Positions 9,723 through 18,395 of a DNA stretch of 64,000 nt are shown in pieces. A program made the position numbers and the translations under genes. Below the pieces are notes generated by a model. That model searched no databases and was not told where the DNA came from. It saw only the letters and a program-made list of their open reading frames with translations. Origin of the DNA: an uncultured Eubacteriales bacterium (GTDB lineage: Bacteria > Bacillota > Clostridia > Peptostreptococcales > Anaerovoracaceae); the NCBI GenBank assembly GCA_902798745.1, contig CADBXM010000002.1:62001-126000 (forward strand), in the 5' to 3' direction. Every line of letters starts with the position of its first letter. Positions within the stretch are counted from its first letter, which is position 1.

Positions 9723-11120
9723 CTATTCCTGGATAGCCTGAGACTCAGCGGCAACCTGTGCCTTGAGTTCTTCAAGTGGAATTGGCTTCCAGAGAGGCAG
9801 CTTCATAGCGAACTTGACCCAGCAAACCGAGAATACGGCGCAGATGATAAGTCCAGCACCGGCGAGTTTGTAGATCATCATCTTCTCTTCAGGATCTTCA
9901 ACGATCATGACGATCATGAGAACCAGAAGGATTGTCGAAACGACAGGAAGGATCGCGCCGCCAGGTACTCTGAATGGCCTTGCCTCATCAGGATATTTCT
10001 TTCTGAGAACGATAACATCGATGTGTGCAATGATGTATGCGATCATCCAGCCAACGCAGCCTGCGAGCAGAAGGATCTCAAGGTATGATGCATCGAAGAA
10101 TCCGATAAGAAGCATTGTAACGATTGTAACGAGTACAACACCTGCCCATGGGGAACCGAACTTATTCAGCTTACCAAAGATCTTAGGGAATTCGCCTTCG
10201 TTAGCCATACCGAAGAGCATTCTTGGGATAGCCGCTACGAATGTGTTAAGTGTTGAGCATGTAGCTACAAGTGAGATGATCGAAATCCAGATCTCACCGC
10301 CTCTTCCGAGAACTACCATCGCAGCGTCTACGTGTGGAGTTGTCGATTCAGCAAGTACATCCATCGGGATGTATTTCAGAGCCATGAAGCCGAACAGGAT
10401 ATCGCTGACGAAGATGATAGCGATACCGGAAATCATAGCCAGAGGGATGAACTTGTTAGGATTTGTGATCTCCTCAGCAAGTGGGCATACGAATTCGAGA
10501 CCTACGAACAGCCAGAACGCTGTAGCGAGCATTACCATAACTCCGCCACCTGCGCTCATATCGAACTTAGGGAATTCAGCAAGAGGCTCTCCCTGACCAC
10601 CGCCACAAAGACCGATGATGGAAAGAATTACCATCGAGCCGATCATTACAGAAGCGAAGATCGTCTGAGCAGTCGCGTACGATTTAACTGAACCGAGGTT
10701 CAGGATACCGAGGGCGATTACCATGAAGAATGCCCAGAATGTTGAGCTGAGTCCCGCATTAGGTAACAGGTGGATGCTGAGAACTTCTCCGCAAACCAGT
10801 GATTCAGCCGCGTTGGAAATTCCGGCTACCATGAAGTATCCGGAAAGCACTGAGAAGATACCCAGTGTTGGTCCAAGAGCCGGCAGTGTGTAGTGGTTGA
10901 TTCCGCCCGCAGCCGGAAGCATACCGGCGAGCTCTGAGAATGAGAACGCTACACAAAGGTTGGTGAACGCTGCGATGATCATGGCGATAACAAACGCCGG
11001 ACCGCCGCTAGCGAATCCGCCACCGAGCATGAACAGAGCAGAACTTGATACTACGATACCTACAGCTGTACAAATCGCAGGAAAAAGTCCTACTTCTCTC
11101 CTTAAACTGTTAGATTCCAT
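9723..11120 (-). CDS. APC-family amino acid/polyamine permease
   Basis: A 465-residue integral membrane protein with about 12 hydrophobic segments. The first helix carries GIVVSSSALFMLGGG, in place of the glycine-rich substrate loop of the amino acid-polyamine-organocation family, and FWLFVGLEFVCPLAEEI fits helix 6. The start at 11120 is chosen because GAGAGGAG stands 8 bases before it; the frame is open 26 codons further. It is divergent from the class III aminotransferase gene and shares an inverted operator-like box with it, so it probably imports the substrate of that pathway. The substrate cannot be read from the sequence. It has its own terminator. Confidence 0.85.
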   Translation of the reverse strand: MESNSLRREVGLFPAICTAVGIVVSSSALFMLGGGFASGGPAFVIAMIIAAFTNLCVAFSFSELAGMLPAAGGINHYTLPALGPTLGIFSVLSGYFMVAGISNAAESLVCGEVLSIHLLPNAGLSSTFWAFFMVIALGILNLGSVKSYATAQTIFASVMIGSMVILSIIGLCGGGQGEPLAEFPKFDMSAGGGVMVMLATAFWLFVGLEFVCPLAEEITNPNKFIPLAMISGIAIIFVSDILFGFMALKYIPMDVLAESTTPHVDAAMVVLGRGGEIWISIISLVATCSTLNTFVAAIPRMLFGMANEGEFPKIFGKLNKFGSPWAGVVLVTIVTMLLIGFFDASYLEILLLAGCVGWMIAYIIAHIDVIVLRKKYPDEARPFRVPGGAILPVVSTILLVLMIVMIVEDPEEKMMIYKLAGAGLIICAVFSVCWVKFAMKLPLWKPIPLEELKAQVAAESQAIQE

Positions 11121-11477
11121 ATAACTACTCTCCTCTCTATATTTAAAAAGAATGTAATTACCTCTGTTCGCGAAAGGAAGCGAACATCCATACAACACGT
11201 CTTATCATCTCCTGTCTTGCGCGATCCTAATAGGACCGCATTGAATCAAAGACTTGTTCTACGTAATATAGTATCACACTTTATACCTACTCAACGTCAA
11301 GACTTGTTTTCACCCTTTTGGGCAATTTTGTTGAGTTAACTCGACGTTTTTTTCGATTATAGGTAAATATACGCTTGACGTTGAGTTTTTTCATCATTTT
11401 ATTATATGGTTATCAAACTAGACTGACACCGATATGTCAGCTGGTCAGTTGTCTATTATTAATAAGGAGGAAAGATA
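11121..11477. promoter_or_regulatory. Divergent control region of permease and aminotransferase
   Basis: Two perfect 12-base inverted copies, CTCAACGTCAAG at 11290-11301 and CTTGACGTTGAG at 11374-11385, flank a palindrome GAGTTAACTC at 11333-11342. The three centres (11295.5, 11337.5, 11379.5) are exactly 42 bases apart. Each arm includes TTGACG, pointing outward toward its gene. Possible -10 elements are TATTAT at 11400-11405 for the aminotransferase, and GATACT or TATATT on the minus strand near 11265-11270 for the permease. A small hairpin CTGACA/TGTCAG (11423-11440) follows in the probable aminotransferase leader. GGAGGAAAG precedes its ATG. The binding protein is unknown; the LysR and MerR-like genes nearby are candidates. 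Confidence 0.6.
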
Positions 11478-12833
11478 ATGGATAAAGAGAAAACCTTGAA
11501 GGAATTGGCAAGAGCTCTCGACTTTATCGAAAGAGGTGACGAACTTACTCAGGAAGAGATGAAGGCCATCGAGAAAGATACTATTGAGAACTATACCGAG
11601 TATTATAATTCCGGTTATATGGATTTCCGTAAATCCTGCACTCCTGATGGAGCTACAGTTGAGTGGGCCAGCGAAGGCGAGCACGTCTTTGACGTTTATG
11701 GCAATGAATTCATCGACTGCATCGGCGGATTCGGTACATACATCGCAGGTCACCGCAATCCTGAGATCATCAAGTATGTAGAGCATCAGCTGCATCGTCT
11801 TACACTTTCCAGCACAGAGCTGATCGAGCCACTTCGTGGATATGCTTGCAAAGCTCTTGCTATGGTAACACCTGGAGATATCAAATTCTCATATCTTACA
11901 AACGGTGGTGCAGAGGCTGTAGAAATGGCACTCAAACTGGCTATGCTTTCTAATGGCGCCGGATACTTCATTTCCACAGTTCACGGATTCCACGGAAAGA
12001 GCATCGGTGCTCTGTCCATGACAGGTAACGACGTATTCCGTGAAAGATATTATCCAAACCTGCTTCCAAAGGTTCAGTTCATCGAGCACGGCAACGCTGA
12101 GGCTCTTGAAACTGCTATCTGCAACCTCGAAGCTATCGGTGAGCACGTAACTGCATTCATCTGCGAGCCGGTACAGGGTGAGTCCGGATTCATCATCCCA
12201 CCTAAGGGCTATCTGAAAGACGTTCGCGAGATCTGCTCGAAGCACGGTGTTCTTTGGATCGCAGACGAGATCCAGACAGGTCTCGGCCGTACAGGAAATC
12301 TCTGGGGTCAGGACAGAGACGGAGTCGCTGCTGATATCATGACATTCGGTAAGGTTTCATCCGGTGGAGCTATCCCATGCACAGGTATCGCTTATACACA
12401 GGATGTATTCGACAAGTCCGGTCTTGCTGACAATCCGTTCATCCTCGGATCGCCAACATTCGGCGGAAACGCTATCGCTTGCTCCGCACTGCTCAGTGTC
12501 ATCAATTACATCGTAAAGAATGACATTCCTAAGACAGTTGCTGAGAAGGGTGCTTACTACCTTGAAGGCCTCAAGAAGGTCGCTGAGGGTCGTCCACACG
12601 TTGATGACGTTCGCGGAATCGGCCTCATGCTCGCTCTCGAATTCGACAGCCCAGAATATGGTTGGGAAGTTTCGAAAGAGATGTTCGCTCAGAACGTAAT
12701 GGTAGCCGGTACACTTAATAACGCCCGCGTTATCCGTATCGAACCACCTGCAATCCAGACATACGAGACTATCGACAAGGTCATCGCAGCCATGGATCAC
12801 GCTCTCGCAGAAGTTGAGAAGCGCTGGAAATAA
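11478..12833 (+). CDS. Class III PLP-dependent aminotransferase, putrescine aminotransferase-like
   Basis: The 451-residue protein resembles E. coli putrescine aminotransferase (PatA/YgjG) along its length. It shares an N-terminal LTQEEMKAI helix, a DFRKSCT segment, EFIDCIGGFGTYIAGHRNP, and a C-terminal VAGTLNNARVIRIEPP. ADEIQTGLGRTG carries the PLP-binding Asp, and the Schiff-base lysine is in FGKVSSGG. Such enzymes transfer a terminal amino group to 2-oxoglutarate, giving an aldehyde. In this island the aldehyde could go to the acylating-type dehydrogenase at 15311. The substrate could be a diamine, an omega-amino acid or something else. A good ribosome site (AAGGAGGAAAG) precedes the ATG, and codon choice looks optimised for high expression. 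Confidence 0.85.
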   Translation: MDKEKTLKELARALDFIERGDELTQEEMKAIEKDTIENYTEYYNSGYMDFRKSCTPDGATVEWASEGEHVFDVYGNEFIDCIGGFGTYIAGHRNPEIIKYVEHQLHRLTLSSTELIEPLRGYACKALAMVTPGDIKFSYLTNGGAEAVEMALKLAMLSNGAGYFISTVHGFHGKSIGALSMTGNDVFRERYYPNLLPKVQFIEHGNAEALETAICNLEAIGEHVTAFICEPVQGESGFIIPPKGYLKDVREICSKHGVLWIADEIQTGLGRTGNLWGQDRDGVAADIMTFGKVSSGGAIPCTGIAYTQDVFDKSGLADNPFILGSPTFGGNAIACSALLSVINYIVKNDIPKTVAEKGAYYLEGLKKVAEGRPHVDDVRGIGLMLALEFDSPEYGWEVSKEMFAQNVMVAGTLNNARVIRIEPPAIQTYETIDKVIAAMDHALAEVEKRWK

Positions 12834-12869
12834 TCTTTCCTGATTACAGGTTTTAAAACCAAGTATTAA

Positions 12870-12899
12870 GGACCGGGGTTTCAGACCCCGGTCCTTTTT
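12870..12899 (+). terminator. Rho-independent terminator of the aminotransferase gene
   Basis: A 10-bp GC-rich perfect stem (GGACCGGGGT at 12870-12879 with 12885-12894), loop TTCAG, then TTTTT. It lies 36 bases after the stop codon and separates the gene from the convergent regulator. Confidence 0.95.
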
Positions 12900-12945
12900 C
12901 ATGATCTTTTTCTTATTCCGCATTTTGATCAGTTCGGATGATCAT

Positions 12946-14229
12946 TCAAACATGATCTCTCCCAATGCCCGTCGGTCCTTTTTTCAGCAGGAAAGAATCA
13001 AGACGGATCTTTTCATCATCATCTACAAAGCCGAGGCAGCGATAGTCCTCTCCGGTCTCTGTAGTCTCCCCTATTTCCTCCGACATTATTCCTAAAAAGC
13101 CTGCCTTCTTTATATCATCTCTGAATATGGCCAGATTGAAATTATCTGATGAAGCTTCAGGATAAAAATGCTTCATGCTCTTTATCGATTGCTTGCCTGA
13201 CGGTATTGAAAAATAAGTTCCAACAACATAGGATATCGGCGCCATGTATTGAGCCAGTTTTTCAATAAGAACCGAGTCATTGAAGAACTGATGCTCATTC
13301 GAGCCAAAAAAGTCTACAAATACATCTATCACGCCTTGGCTGAGCGGAATGTCTGTTCCGTCATCAGCAATAAAGAGCACCTCGACATCGGCCCCTGTCA
13401 TTTCCAAAGCGGATTTATACATTGAAAGTATCTCCGGATACTTGTCGACTAATATCAGTCTGCAGTTGTTTTTTTCCAGAAGATCCATCTCATACTGAAG
13501 GTAGAAATAAGTGTTGAGATGGGATTCCATCACCACCGAACCTTGATTCAGGATATCTTGGAGGCATTTTTCCATCCAATAGTAGGACTTCTGGTACAGG
13601 CTAGTGAGAAAATCCGGAACATCACTGTAGATCACTTTTGAGATATCAGGCTGGTCATATTTGCTCTGATTCTGGTTTGGTGTTAGCAGGATGCCGTCTC
13701 TGATCTTTGCTTTATAACCGCATGAGCAATTGATATCCGCATTCATTATCTGTGTCTGCGACATATCTGAATTAGAAAAATTCAGGTTGCCGCCGCATTG
13801 AGGACAGCGAAGCATCGAAACCATGGACAGAGGTACGCCCATCTTTTTGTTTGCGTTGCCTTTACTGTTTTTATCTTCGGCACGCAACTCTTCAGTATAT
13901 TTTTTTATTTCAACAAGCTTTGCTTCGAGATCGTTGATCTCATTGCTGATAGTCTCCGATCTCTGCATCAGGATCCCGGACAGTATATGCCTTGCTTCAT
14001 GCTCTTCCCCGGGAGAGTTCTTTCGGATTATCGAAAGAGCCGAGTGGATCTCATTCAGCTGAAAACCCCAGTCGCGGAATCTTAGAATCATTTGCAAGTC
14101 ACGCTCAAAAGTCTCATCCGCGATATACTGTTTCCCGTTTATCCTCGGTATGAGCAAGCCTTTTGAGATATAAAAATACAATGTATCCTTGGATACTCCA
14201 TATTTTTTTGATATTGCACTGATCTTCAT
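12946..14229 (-). CDS. MerR-type regulator fused to a zinc ribbon and a methyltransferase-like domain
   Basis: The 427-residue protein has three parts. Residues 1-70 are a MerR winged helix (ISKKYGVSKDTLYFYISKG), followed by a helical dimer segment to about residue 118. Residues 140-175 form a zinc ribbon (CPQC at 142-145, CSC at 168-170), resembling the one before the methyltransferase domain in RlmA-type proteins. Residues 200-400 look like a class I methyltransferase fold, with LILVDKYPEI at the acidic strand-2 position and IDVFVDFFGS as strand 4. The glycine-rich SAM loop is absent: residues 229-245 read GSVVMESHLNTYFYLQY. I infer a ligand-sensing rather than catalytic role. Its ATG overlaps the LysR stop as ATGA. 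A role in controlling the island is inferred from position. Confidence 0.75.
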   Translation of the reverse strand: MKISAISKKYGVSKDTLYFYISKGLLIPRINGKQYIADETFERDLQMILRFRDWGFQLNEIHSALSIIRKNSPGEEHEARHILSGILMQRSETISNEINDLEAKLVEIKKYTEELRAEDKNSKGNANKKMGVPLSMVSMLRCPQCGGNLNFSNSDMSQTQIMNADINCSCGYKAKIRDGILLTPNQNQSKYDQPDISKVIYSDVPDFLTSLYQKSYYWMEKCLQDILNQGSVVMESHLNTYFYLQYEMDLLEKNNCRLILVDKYPEILSMYKSALEMTGADVEVLFIADDGTDIPLSQGVIDVFVDFFGSNEHQFFNDSVLIEKLAQYMAPISYVVGTYFSIPSGKQSIKSMKHFYPEASSDNFNLAIFRDDIKKAGFLGIMSEEIGETTETGEDYRCLGFVDDDEKIRLDSFLLKKGPTGIGRDHV

Positions 14230-15134
14230 TGTTTCGAATTGTCTGTAATGAATTTTATAAACAGTTCTGCCTGATAACTTGAAGTTATATCGTCATTCCA
14301 CGCGACTCCGGCCCATGTATATATGTTGGTATCTTTTACGTGCTTAATATGCAGATTTCTTGAATCGACCATTCGCGCAGTCCTCTCCGGAACCAGAGAT
14401 GCAGCCAGTCCGTTCGCGGAAAGTATCATGCTGGCGATCGCGCCGCTGCATTCATATATTTTGGCAAACTCCGTTCCTTTAGCACTGAGTTCTTTTTGCA
14501 GCATTTCTCCATAATCCCAGTTTCTGGATTCCCTGAAATGCCTGTCAATGCCTCCGCAAAAAGCGAGGTCTTTAAGCCCATCTACGCTGATAGAGTCACT
14601 ATCAGGACATGGATCCATGTGCGCGGGGATCATTGCGACCATTTCTTCTTTCTCCAGCCACAAGACAGAAAACCTTCTTGCGCTCTTATTAGGAGAACGC
14701 ATGAACGCCACATCTATCTTCCCCGCCTCAAGCGAATCTTCAAGTTCTGCGGGAAGCATAGGAAATATCTTGAAATCGACTTCAGGGTAAAGCACAGAAA
14801 ACCTGTTGATATAATCTGCAGCAATACTCAAGCCGGAATAAAATGTGCCTATTATAATATCACCGGCAACGGTCTCATCGGCTTTTCTGACATCGTTCAA
14901 CGCATCTGAAAAGCTGTCTATTATCCCAAGCGCGTGTTTATACAAAACAAGCCCGGAATTAGTAGGCGTAACACCATTTGTTTTTCTGTAGAACAGCGTA
15001 CAACCCAGTTCTTCCTCAAGCGCCGATATCTGTTGTGAAAGAGCAGACTGGGAAACATATAACTGTTTCGCAGCTAATGAAATATTCCTGTTTTCAACTA
15101 CTGCCTTGACAAATTCGAGCTGTCTTAAAGTCAT
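14226..15134 (-). CDS. LysR-family transcriptional regulator
   Basis: A 302-residue protein with the standard layout: an N-terminal winged helix (AAKQLYVSQSALSQQISALE at about residues 21-40), a linker helix, and a periplasmic-binding-like effector domain from about residue 90. LysR proteins usually act as tetramers that bend DNA and activate a nearby operon when bound to a pathway metabolite. It is translationally coupled to the downstream MerR-like gene by a 4-base overlap, so two regulators are made from one message. It sits in the middle of the catabolic island, so its effector is probably an island metabolite (inference). Confidence 0.9.
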   Translation of the reverse strand: MTLRQLEFVKAVVENRNISLAAKQLYVSQSALSQQISALEEELGCTLFYRKTNGVTPTNSGLVLYKHALGIIDSFSDALNDVRKADETVAGDIIIGTFYSGLSIAADYINRFSVLYPEVDFKIFPMLPAELEDSLEAGKIDVAFMRSPNKSARRFSVLWLEKEEMVAMIPAHMDPCPDSDSISVDGLKDLAFCGGIDRHFRESRNWDYGEMLQKELSAKGTEFAKIYECSGAIASMILSANGLAASLVPERTARMVDSRNLHIKHVKDTNIYTWAGVAWNDDITSSYQAELFIKFITDNSKQ

Positions 15135-15239
15135 ATCTTTCGTTCTCCTTGCGGATATTATACTTCATCAATATTAAAAAAAACAAACAACGTCATACAG
15201 TTAATCACCCTCAGCCGGATCTACTGTCGATTAAATAAG

Positions 15240-15275
15240 GAAAAGCTCGAAACTTTTGCAAATTCCGAGCTTTTC
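15240..15275 (-). terminator. Rho-independent terminator of the racemase-AcnX-aldehyde dehydrogenase operon
   Basis: A 10-bp perfect stem (GAAAAGCTCG at 15240-15249 with 15266-15275). On the minus strand it ends in GCTTTTCCTTATTT. It lies 36 bases past the aldehyde dehydrogenase stop and could also act weakly on the other strand. Confidence 0.8.
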
Positions 15276-15310
15276 ATTGTCAGTTCAGTGTTTCAAATAA
15301 GCGATATTTC

Positions 15311-16666
15311 TTATTTGAACATTTCCTCTGCATCAGGCCATTCGATATCGAGACGGCGAGCGATGCGTGTGATGTTGAGGAAGTGGATGTAGTCAACATT
15401 TCCTGCAAGGATGTTGTTACCCCATGTTCCGCAAGACTCGGACATCGTAGGTGGAAGTCCGTTGTGGCTTGGGCCCCATCCATCTGAAGATGGCTGGTTG
15501 ATCATGAGACGGCTAACTGGGATCTTAGCTGCCACATAGCGGATGTGATCTTCATTGTGGGAGAGAACTCCTGTACCGTGTCCGATACCACCCTGCTCTG
15601 TGAGGATCTTGAGAGCCTTATCAACAGCCTCTTCGAATGTTTCATAAGTGATCATTGTCATTGTAGGTCCGAGGAACTCGTGTGTGAGGATCTCCTCAGC
15701 GCCGATCTTGTCGATCTTCAGAGCGATTACTTCTGTTTCCTTAGGAACATCGAATCCTGCAGCCTTTGCGATAACGTCAGCGTCATGTCCGATGATCTCA
15801 GCGTTTGCCTTGCCACCTGGGAACATTACTTCACGGAACTTGTCAACATCTTCCTTCTTATCGAATACTACGATGTTGCCCTTTCTCCAAGCCTCGAATA
15901 CCTCAGCCTCTTTCTCTGCTGGATAGAGGAAGTGGTTACATCCGTCACAAAGGATACCGTTTTCGAAGCCGGAAGCCTCTGCCATGATAGGAACAGCTTC
16001 TTCGATATCGAAGTCTCTGTCGAGGATAACAGGAGGGTTACCAGGACCTACGCCGTAAGCTGGAGTACCACTTGAGTAAGCAGCCTTTACCATTCCGGCT
16101 CCACCTGTAGCAACGATCAGGTCAGCAGCTGCCATGAGCTGTCCGGACTTTTCGATCGAAACGTTCTCAACGCACTGGATGAGGTCTGCAGGAGCTCCGC
16201 ACTTAACGCAAGCTTCTCTGATGAGGTTAACTGTTCTCTCAGATGTTGCCTTTGCACGAGGTGCTGGCGAAACGATCATTGCGTTCTTGCCCTTGATGGC
16301 CTGCATGAAGTTAGCGATTGGTGTAGCTCCAGGGTTTGTAGCTGGCGAGATACAAGCAACAACGCCTACTGGCTTAGCAACTTCTGTGATGCCGAGTTCA
16401 GGATGCTCAGCGATAACACCTACGGATGGCTTATCCTGCAGGTACTCCCACATCATGCTGCATGCGAGCTCGAGCTTGCCGATCTTGTGATCTACTCTAC
16501 CAAGTCTTGTCTCTTCAACAGCCATCTCGGAAAGAGTTTCTCTGTCCTTGTAGACTGCCTTAGCTGCCTCAAAGCAAATCTTGTCGACCTGCTCCTGAGT
16601 GTAGTCCTTGATCTGGTCCATCGCTACGCGACCTTTTTCAACCATTTCCTGAATAGTTAATTCCAT
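15311..16666 (-). CDS. Aldehyde dehydrogenase family protein, CoA-acylating type
   Basis: The 451-residue protein resembles the acylating aldehyde dehydrogenases (EutE, the AdhE N-terminal half, sulfoacetaldehyde dehydrogenase). These turn an aldehyde plus CoA and NAD(P)+ into acyl-CoA. Visible landmarks are PVGVVACISPATNPG, IVATGGAGMVKAAYSSG, YGVGPGNPP, and the nucleophile in ENGILCDGCN at about residue 240. LTHEFLGPTM and GIGHGTGVLS fit the C-terminal region. It is the last gene of the operon, 81 bases after the AcnX small subunit, with GGAGG before the ATG. The aldehyde could come from the class III aminotransferase, but no residue tells which aldehyde is used. Codon use suggests strong expression. 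Confidence 0.8.
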   Translation of the reverse strand: MELTIQEMVEKGRVAMDQIKDYTQEQVDKICFEAAKAVYKDRETLSEMAVEETRLGRVDHKIGKLELACSMMWEYLQDKPSVGVIAEHPELGITEVAKPVGVVACISPATNPGATPIANFMQAIKGKNAMIVSPAPRAKATSERTVNLIREACVKCGAPADLIQCVENVSIEKSGQLMAAADLIVATGGAGMVKAAYSSGTPAYGVGPGNPPVILDRDFDIEEAVPIMAEASGFENGILCDGCNHFLYPAEKEAEVFEAWRKGNIVVFDKKEDVDKFREVMFPGGKANAEIIGHDADVIAKAAGFDVPKETEVIALKIDKIGAEEILTHEFLGPTMTMITYETFEEAVDKALKILTEQGGIGHGTGVLSHNEDHIRYVAAKIPVSRLMINQPSSDGWGPSHNGLPPTMSESCGTWGNNILAGNVDYIHFLNITRIARRLDIEWPDAEEMFK

Positions 16667-16747
16667 TCTTGTTACCTCCTTGAATAACTTGAATAAATAT
16701 CAGCACCATATCTCCTTATGATGCTAAAATAACATTTTTTGTACCGA

Positions 16748-17152
16748 CTACTGGATCTCTACATATCCCTCGTCAGCATTTACTGTGACCATATCACCGT
16801 CCTTGACCGTGTCATAGAACTCCTGATCAATGCGGTCGACCATCGGGATCTCCATGATGATAGCTCCGGCAACCAATACAGGATCAGGATCCTTTACGAT
16901 AAGTGCCGATGGCATATTGCCGAATCTGTCCAGATGATAAAGACCGTCCTGCTGTACTACAGAGCTTCCTTTTCCACCAGGGAAAATAAGCACTTTCTTG
17001 GCGATGATCTTTCCTCTGATCTCGTGGTCTTTCTCATCCATCATTCCGTCTTCAGGACGAACCTGATAGAACATGATACGTTCATTTGTCTTGATAACCT
17101 CGGCTGTCGCGCAGCCCTCAGATATCTTATGGCATGCAAATCTCTTTCCCAT
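16748..17152 (-). CDS. Aconitase X, small (swivel-domain) subunit
   Basis: The 134-residue protein (chosen start MGKRFACHK) matches the AcnX swivel domain formerly called DUF126: FPGGKGSSVVQQDGLYHL and a later AGAIIMEIPMVDRI are the family hallmarks. It pairs with the large subunit encoded just upstream to form a dehydratase. The ATG overlaps the large-subunit stop as TAATG, and GGGGAGG precedes it, so I reject the 12-codon upstream extension of the frame. Characterised AcnX enzymes include cis-3-hydroxy-L-proline dehydratase and archaeal mevalonate-5-phosphate dehydratase. The substrate here is unknown. Confidence 0.87.
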   Translation of the reverse strand: MGKRFACHKISEGCATAEVIKTNERIMFYQVRPEDGMMDEKDHEIRGKIIAKKVLIFPGGKGSSVVQQDGLYHLDRFGNMPSALIVKDPDPVLVAGAIIMEIPMVDRIDQEFYDTVKDGDMVTVNADEGYVEIQ

Positions 17153-18360
17153 TACTTTACCTCCCCTGTCAGAGCAGCTTCGATACAACCATCAAGGTCG
17201 CGCAGTACGAACTTCAGTCCTCTGCGTCTTGGATAGTAAGCACATTTCGGCGATTCTGTAACGCCTGTTTTTCCGATCAGGAAATGCCATACCGGCTGAT
17301 CCGGGCAGCTGTCCGGGATGATCTCAGCGCCTGCATCATTGAGCACCTTTGTAACGCCCATTCTCTCAGCCATCTGTGCAGCGTGACTGCTTACCAGAAT
17401 GAACATAGGAACTGCAAGCTTCTTGCCTTCGATATGATTCGCGATGTACATAGCCTCTTCAAGAGTGAAGTGTGGGCATCCGAACATGGCAAAATCGATC
17501 TTACCATCGTTCTCATCGCTGAACTTCTCTGCGAAGTCCTTGAGATCCTTATCAGTGATAACAACTTCATGTTTAGGCTTCTTGCCGCCGAGCGCTGTCT
17601 CGAGATCCGGAGCTTCAGGAGTGAATCCTACGATATGATACATTCCATAAGCACCTGATGTGTTGAGCTGTGCGCCGAAATTTCTCAGGGCTTCCGGTGT
17701 GATCACTTTAGGAAGTCCAACGAATACAGGAAGTCCTTCTCCGATCTTATCGCCCATCATGCCGAGGCAGTGATATTCATAAGCAGACTTCATGTCAGCT
17801 TCTACGTGAACTACTATGTCGCCCTTGCGGTTCTCATCGAGCAACAGTCCGTATTCAGGAACGAAACCTGTAACACCGGCACAAAGAGCACTGTTGGCAC
17901 TCTCTCTGTTTGTGCGTGCGCCCCATACGGAGTTTACATAAGGAGGAGCGCTGGACTCAGAGAACGCACAAACTTCTCCGAAGTTTGGAACGTTTGTAGC
18001 CACATAAGGTGTGCAGTTGTACGAAAGTACTGCGCCCAGTGTACGGTAAGCGTTATCTGTTCTATGCATATGCTCTATGTCAGCATCAGTGAGGTCAGGC
18101 CAGCCTTTTTTAAAATAATCAAGACACCAGCCCGGATTTACTGTAGGAGCCACACGGCACTTAGCGCCGGCAGCAACCAATTTTTCAGCGAACCACAGGT
18201 CTCCAGCCTGATTACTCAGAGCAACGTGAGCTCTCTTGATTGGAACCATGCGCTCTGCATCGAAGCACTCGCCAATGCCTACCTGGATCTTCATCGCGTA
18301 AGCCGCGCCTTCTCCGTACTTGCCGTCAAGCATGGCCTGTTGTTCATCAGTTAATTTCAT
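17152..18360 (-). CDS. Aconitase X, large (catalytic) subunit
   Basis: A 402-residue member of the AcnX catalytic family (formerly DUF521), related to aconitase but with a separate small subunit. It begins KLTDEQQAMLDGKYGEGAAY, the typical N-terminus, and contains SYNCTPY, ESSAPPYVNSVWGARTNRES and FGCPHFTLEE, the conserved family blocks with the cysteines that can hold an iron-sulphur cluster. These enzymes remove water from hydroxyacids. The frame reaches a TTG 3 codons upstream, but the ATG at 18360 has AGGAGG 9 bases before it. It follows the LarA-like gene by 35 bases, so racemisation and dehydration may act on linked hydroxyacids (inference). Confidence 0.88.
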   Translation of the reverse strand: MKLTDEQQAMLDGKYGEGAAYAMKIQVGIGECFDAERMVPIKRAHVALSNQAGDLWFAEKLVAAGAKCRVAPTVNPGWCLDYFKKGWPDLTDADIEHMHRTDNAYRTLGAVLSYNCTPYVATNVPNFGEVCAFSESSAPPYVNSVWGARTNRESANSALCAGVTGFVPEYGLLLDENRKGDIVVHVEADMKSAYEYHCLGMMGDKIGEGLPVFVGLPKVITPEALRNFGAQLNTSGAYGMYHIVGFTPEAPDLETALGGKKPKHEVVITDKDLKDFAEKFSDENDGKIDFAMFGCPHFTLEEAMYIANHIEGKKLAVPMFILVSSHAAQMAERMGVTKVLNDAGAEIIPDSCPDQPVWHFLIGKTGVTESPKCAYYPRRRGLKFVLRDLDGCIEAALTGEVK

Positions 18361-18395
18361 ACCTGTCAACCTCCTTTTTAATAGTTTAACAATAT

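Noticed and set aside
11373..11405. Classic MerR-type promoter with operator inside a 19-base spacer
   Set aside because: The TTGACG-to-TATTAT distance of 19 is suggestive, but the spacer has no dyad symmetry. The symmetric box lies over the -35 instead.
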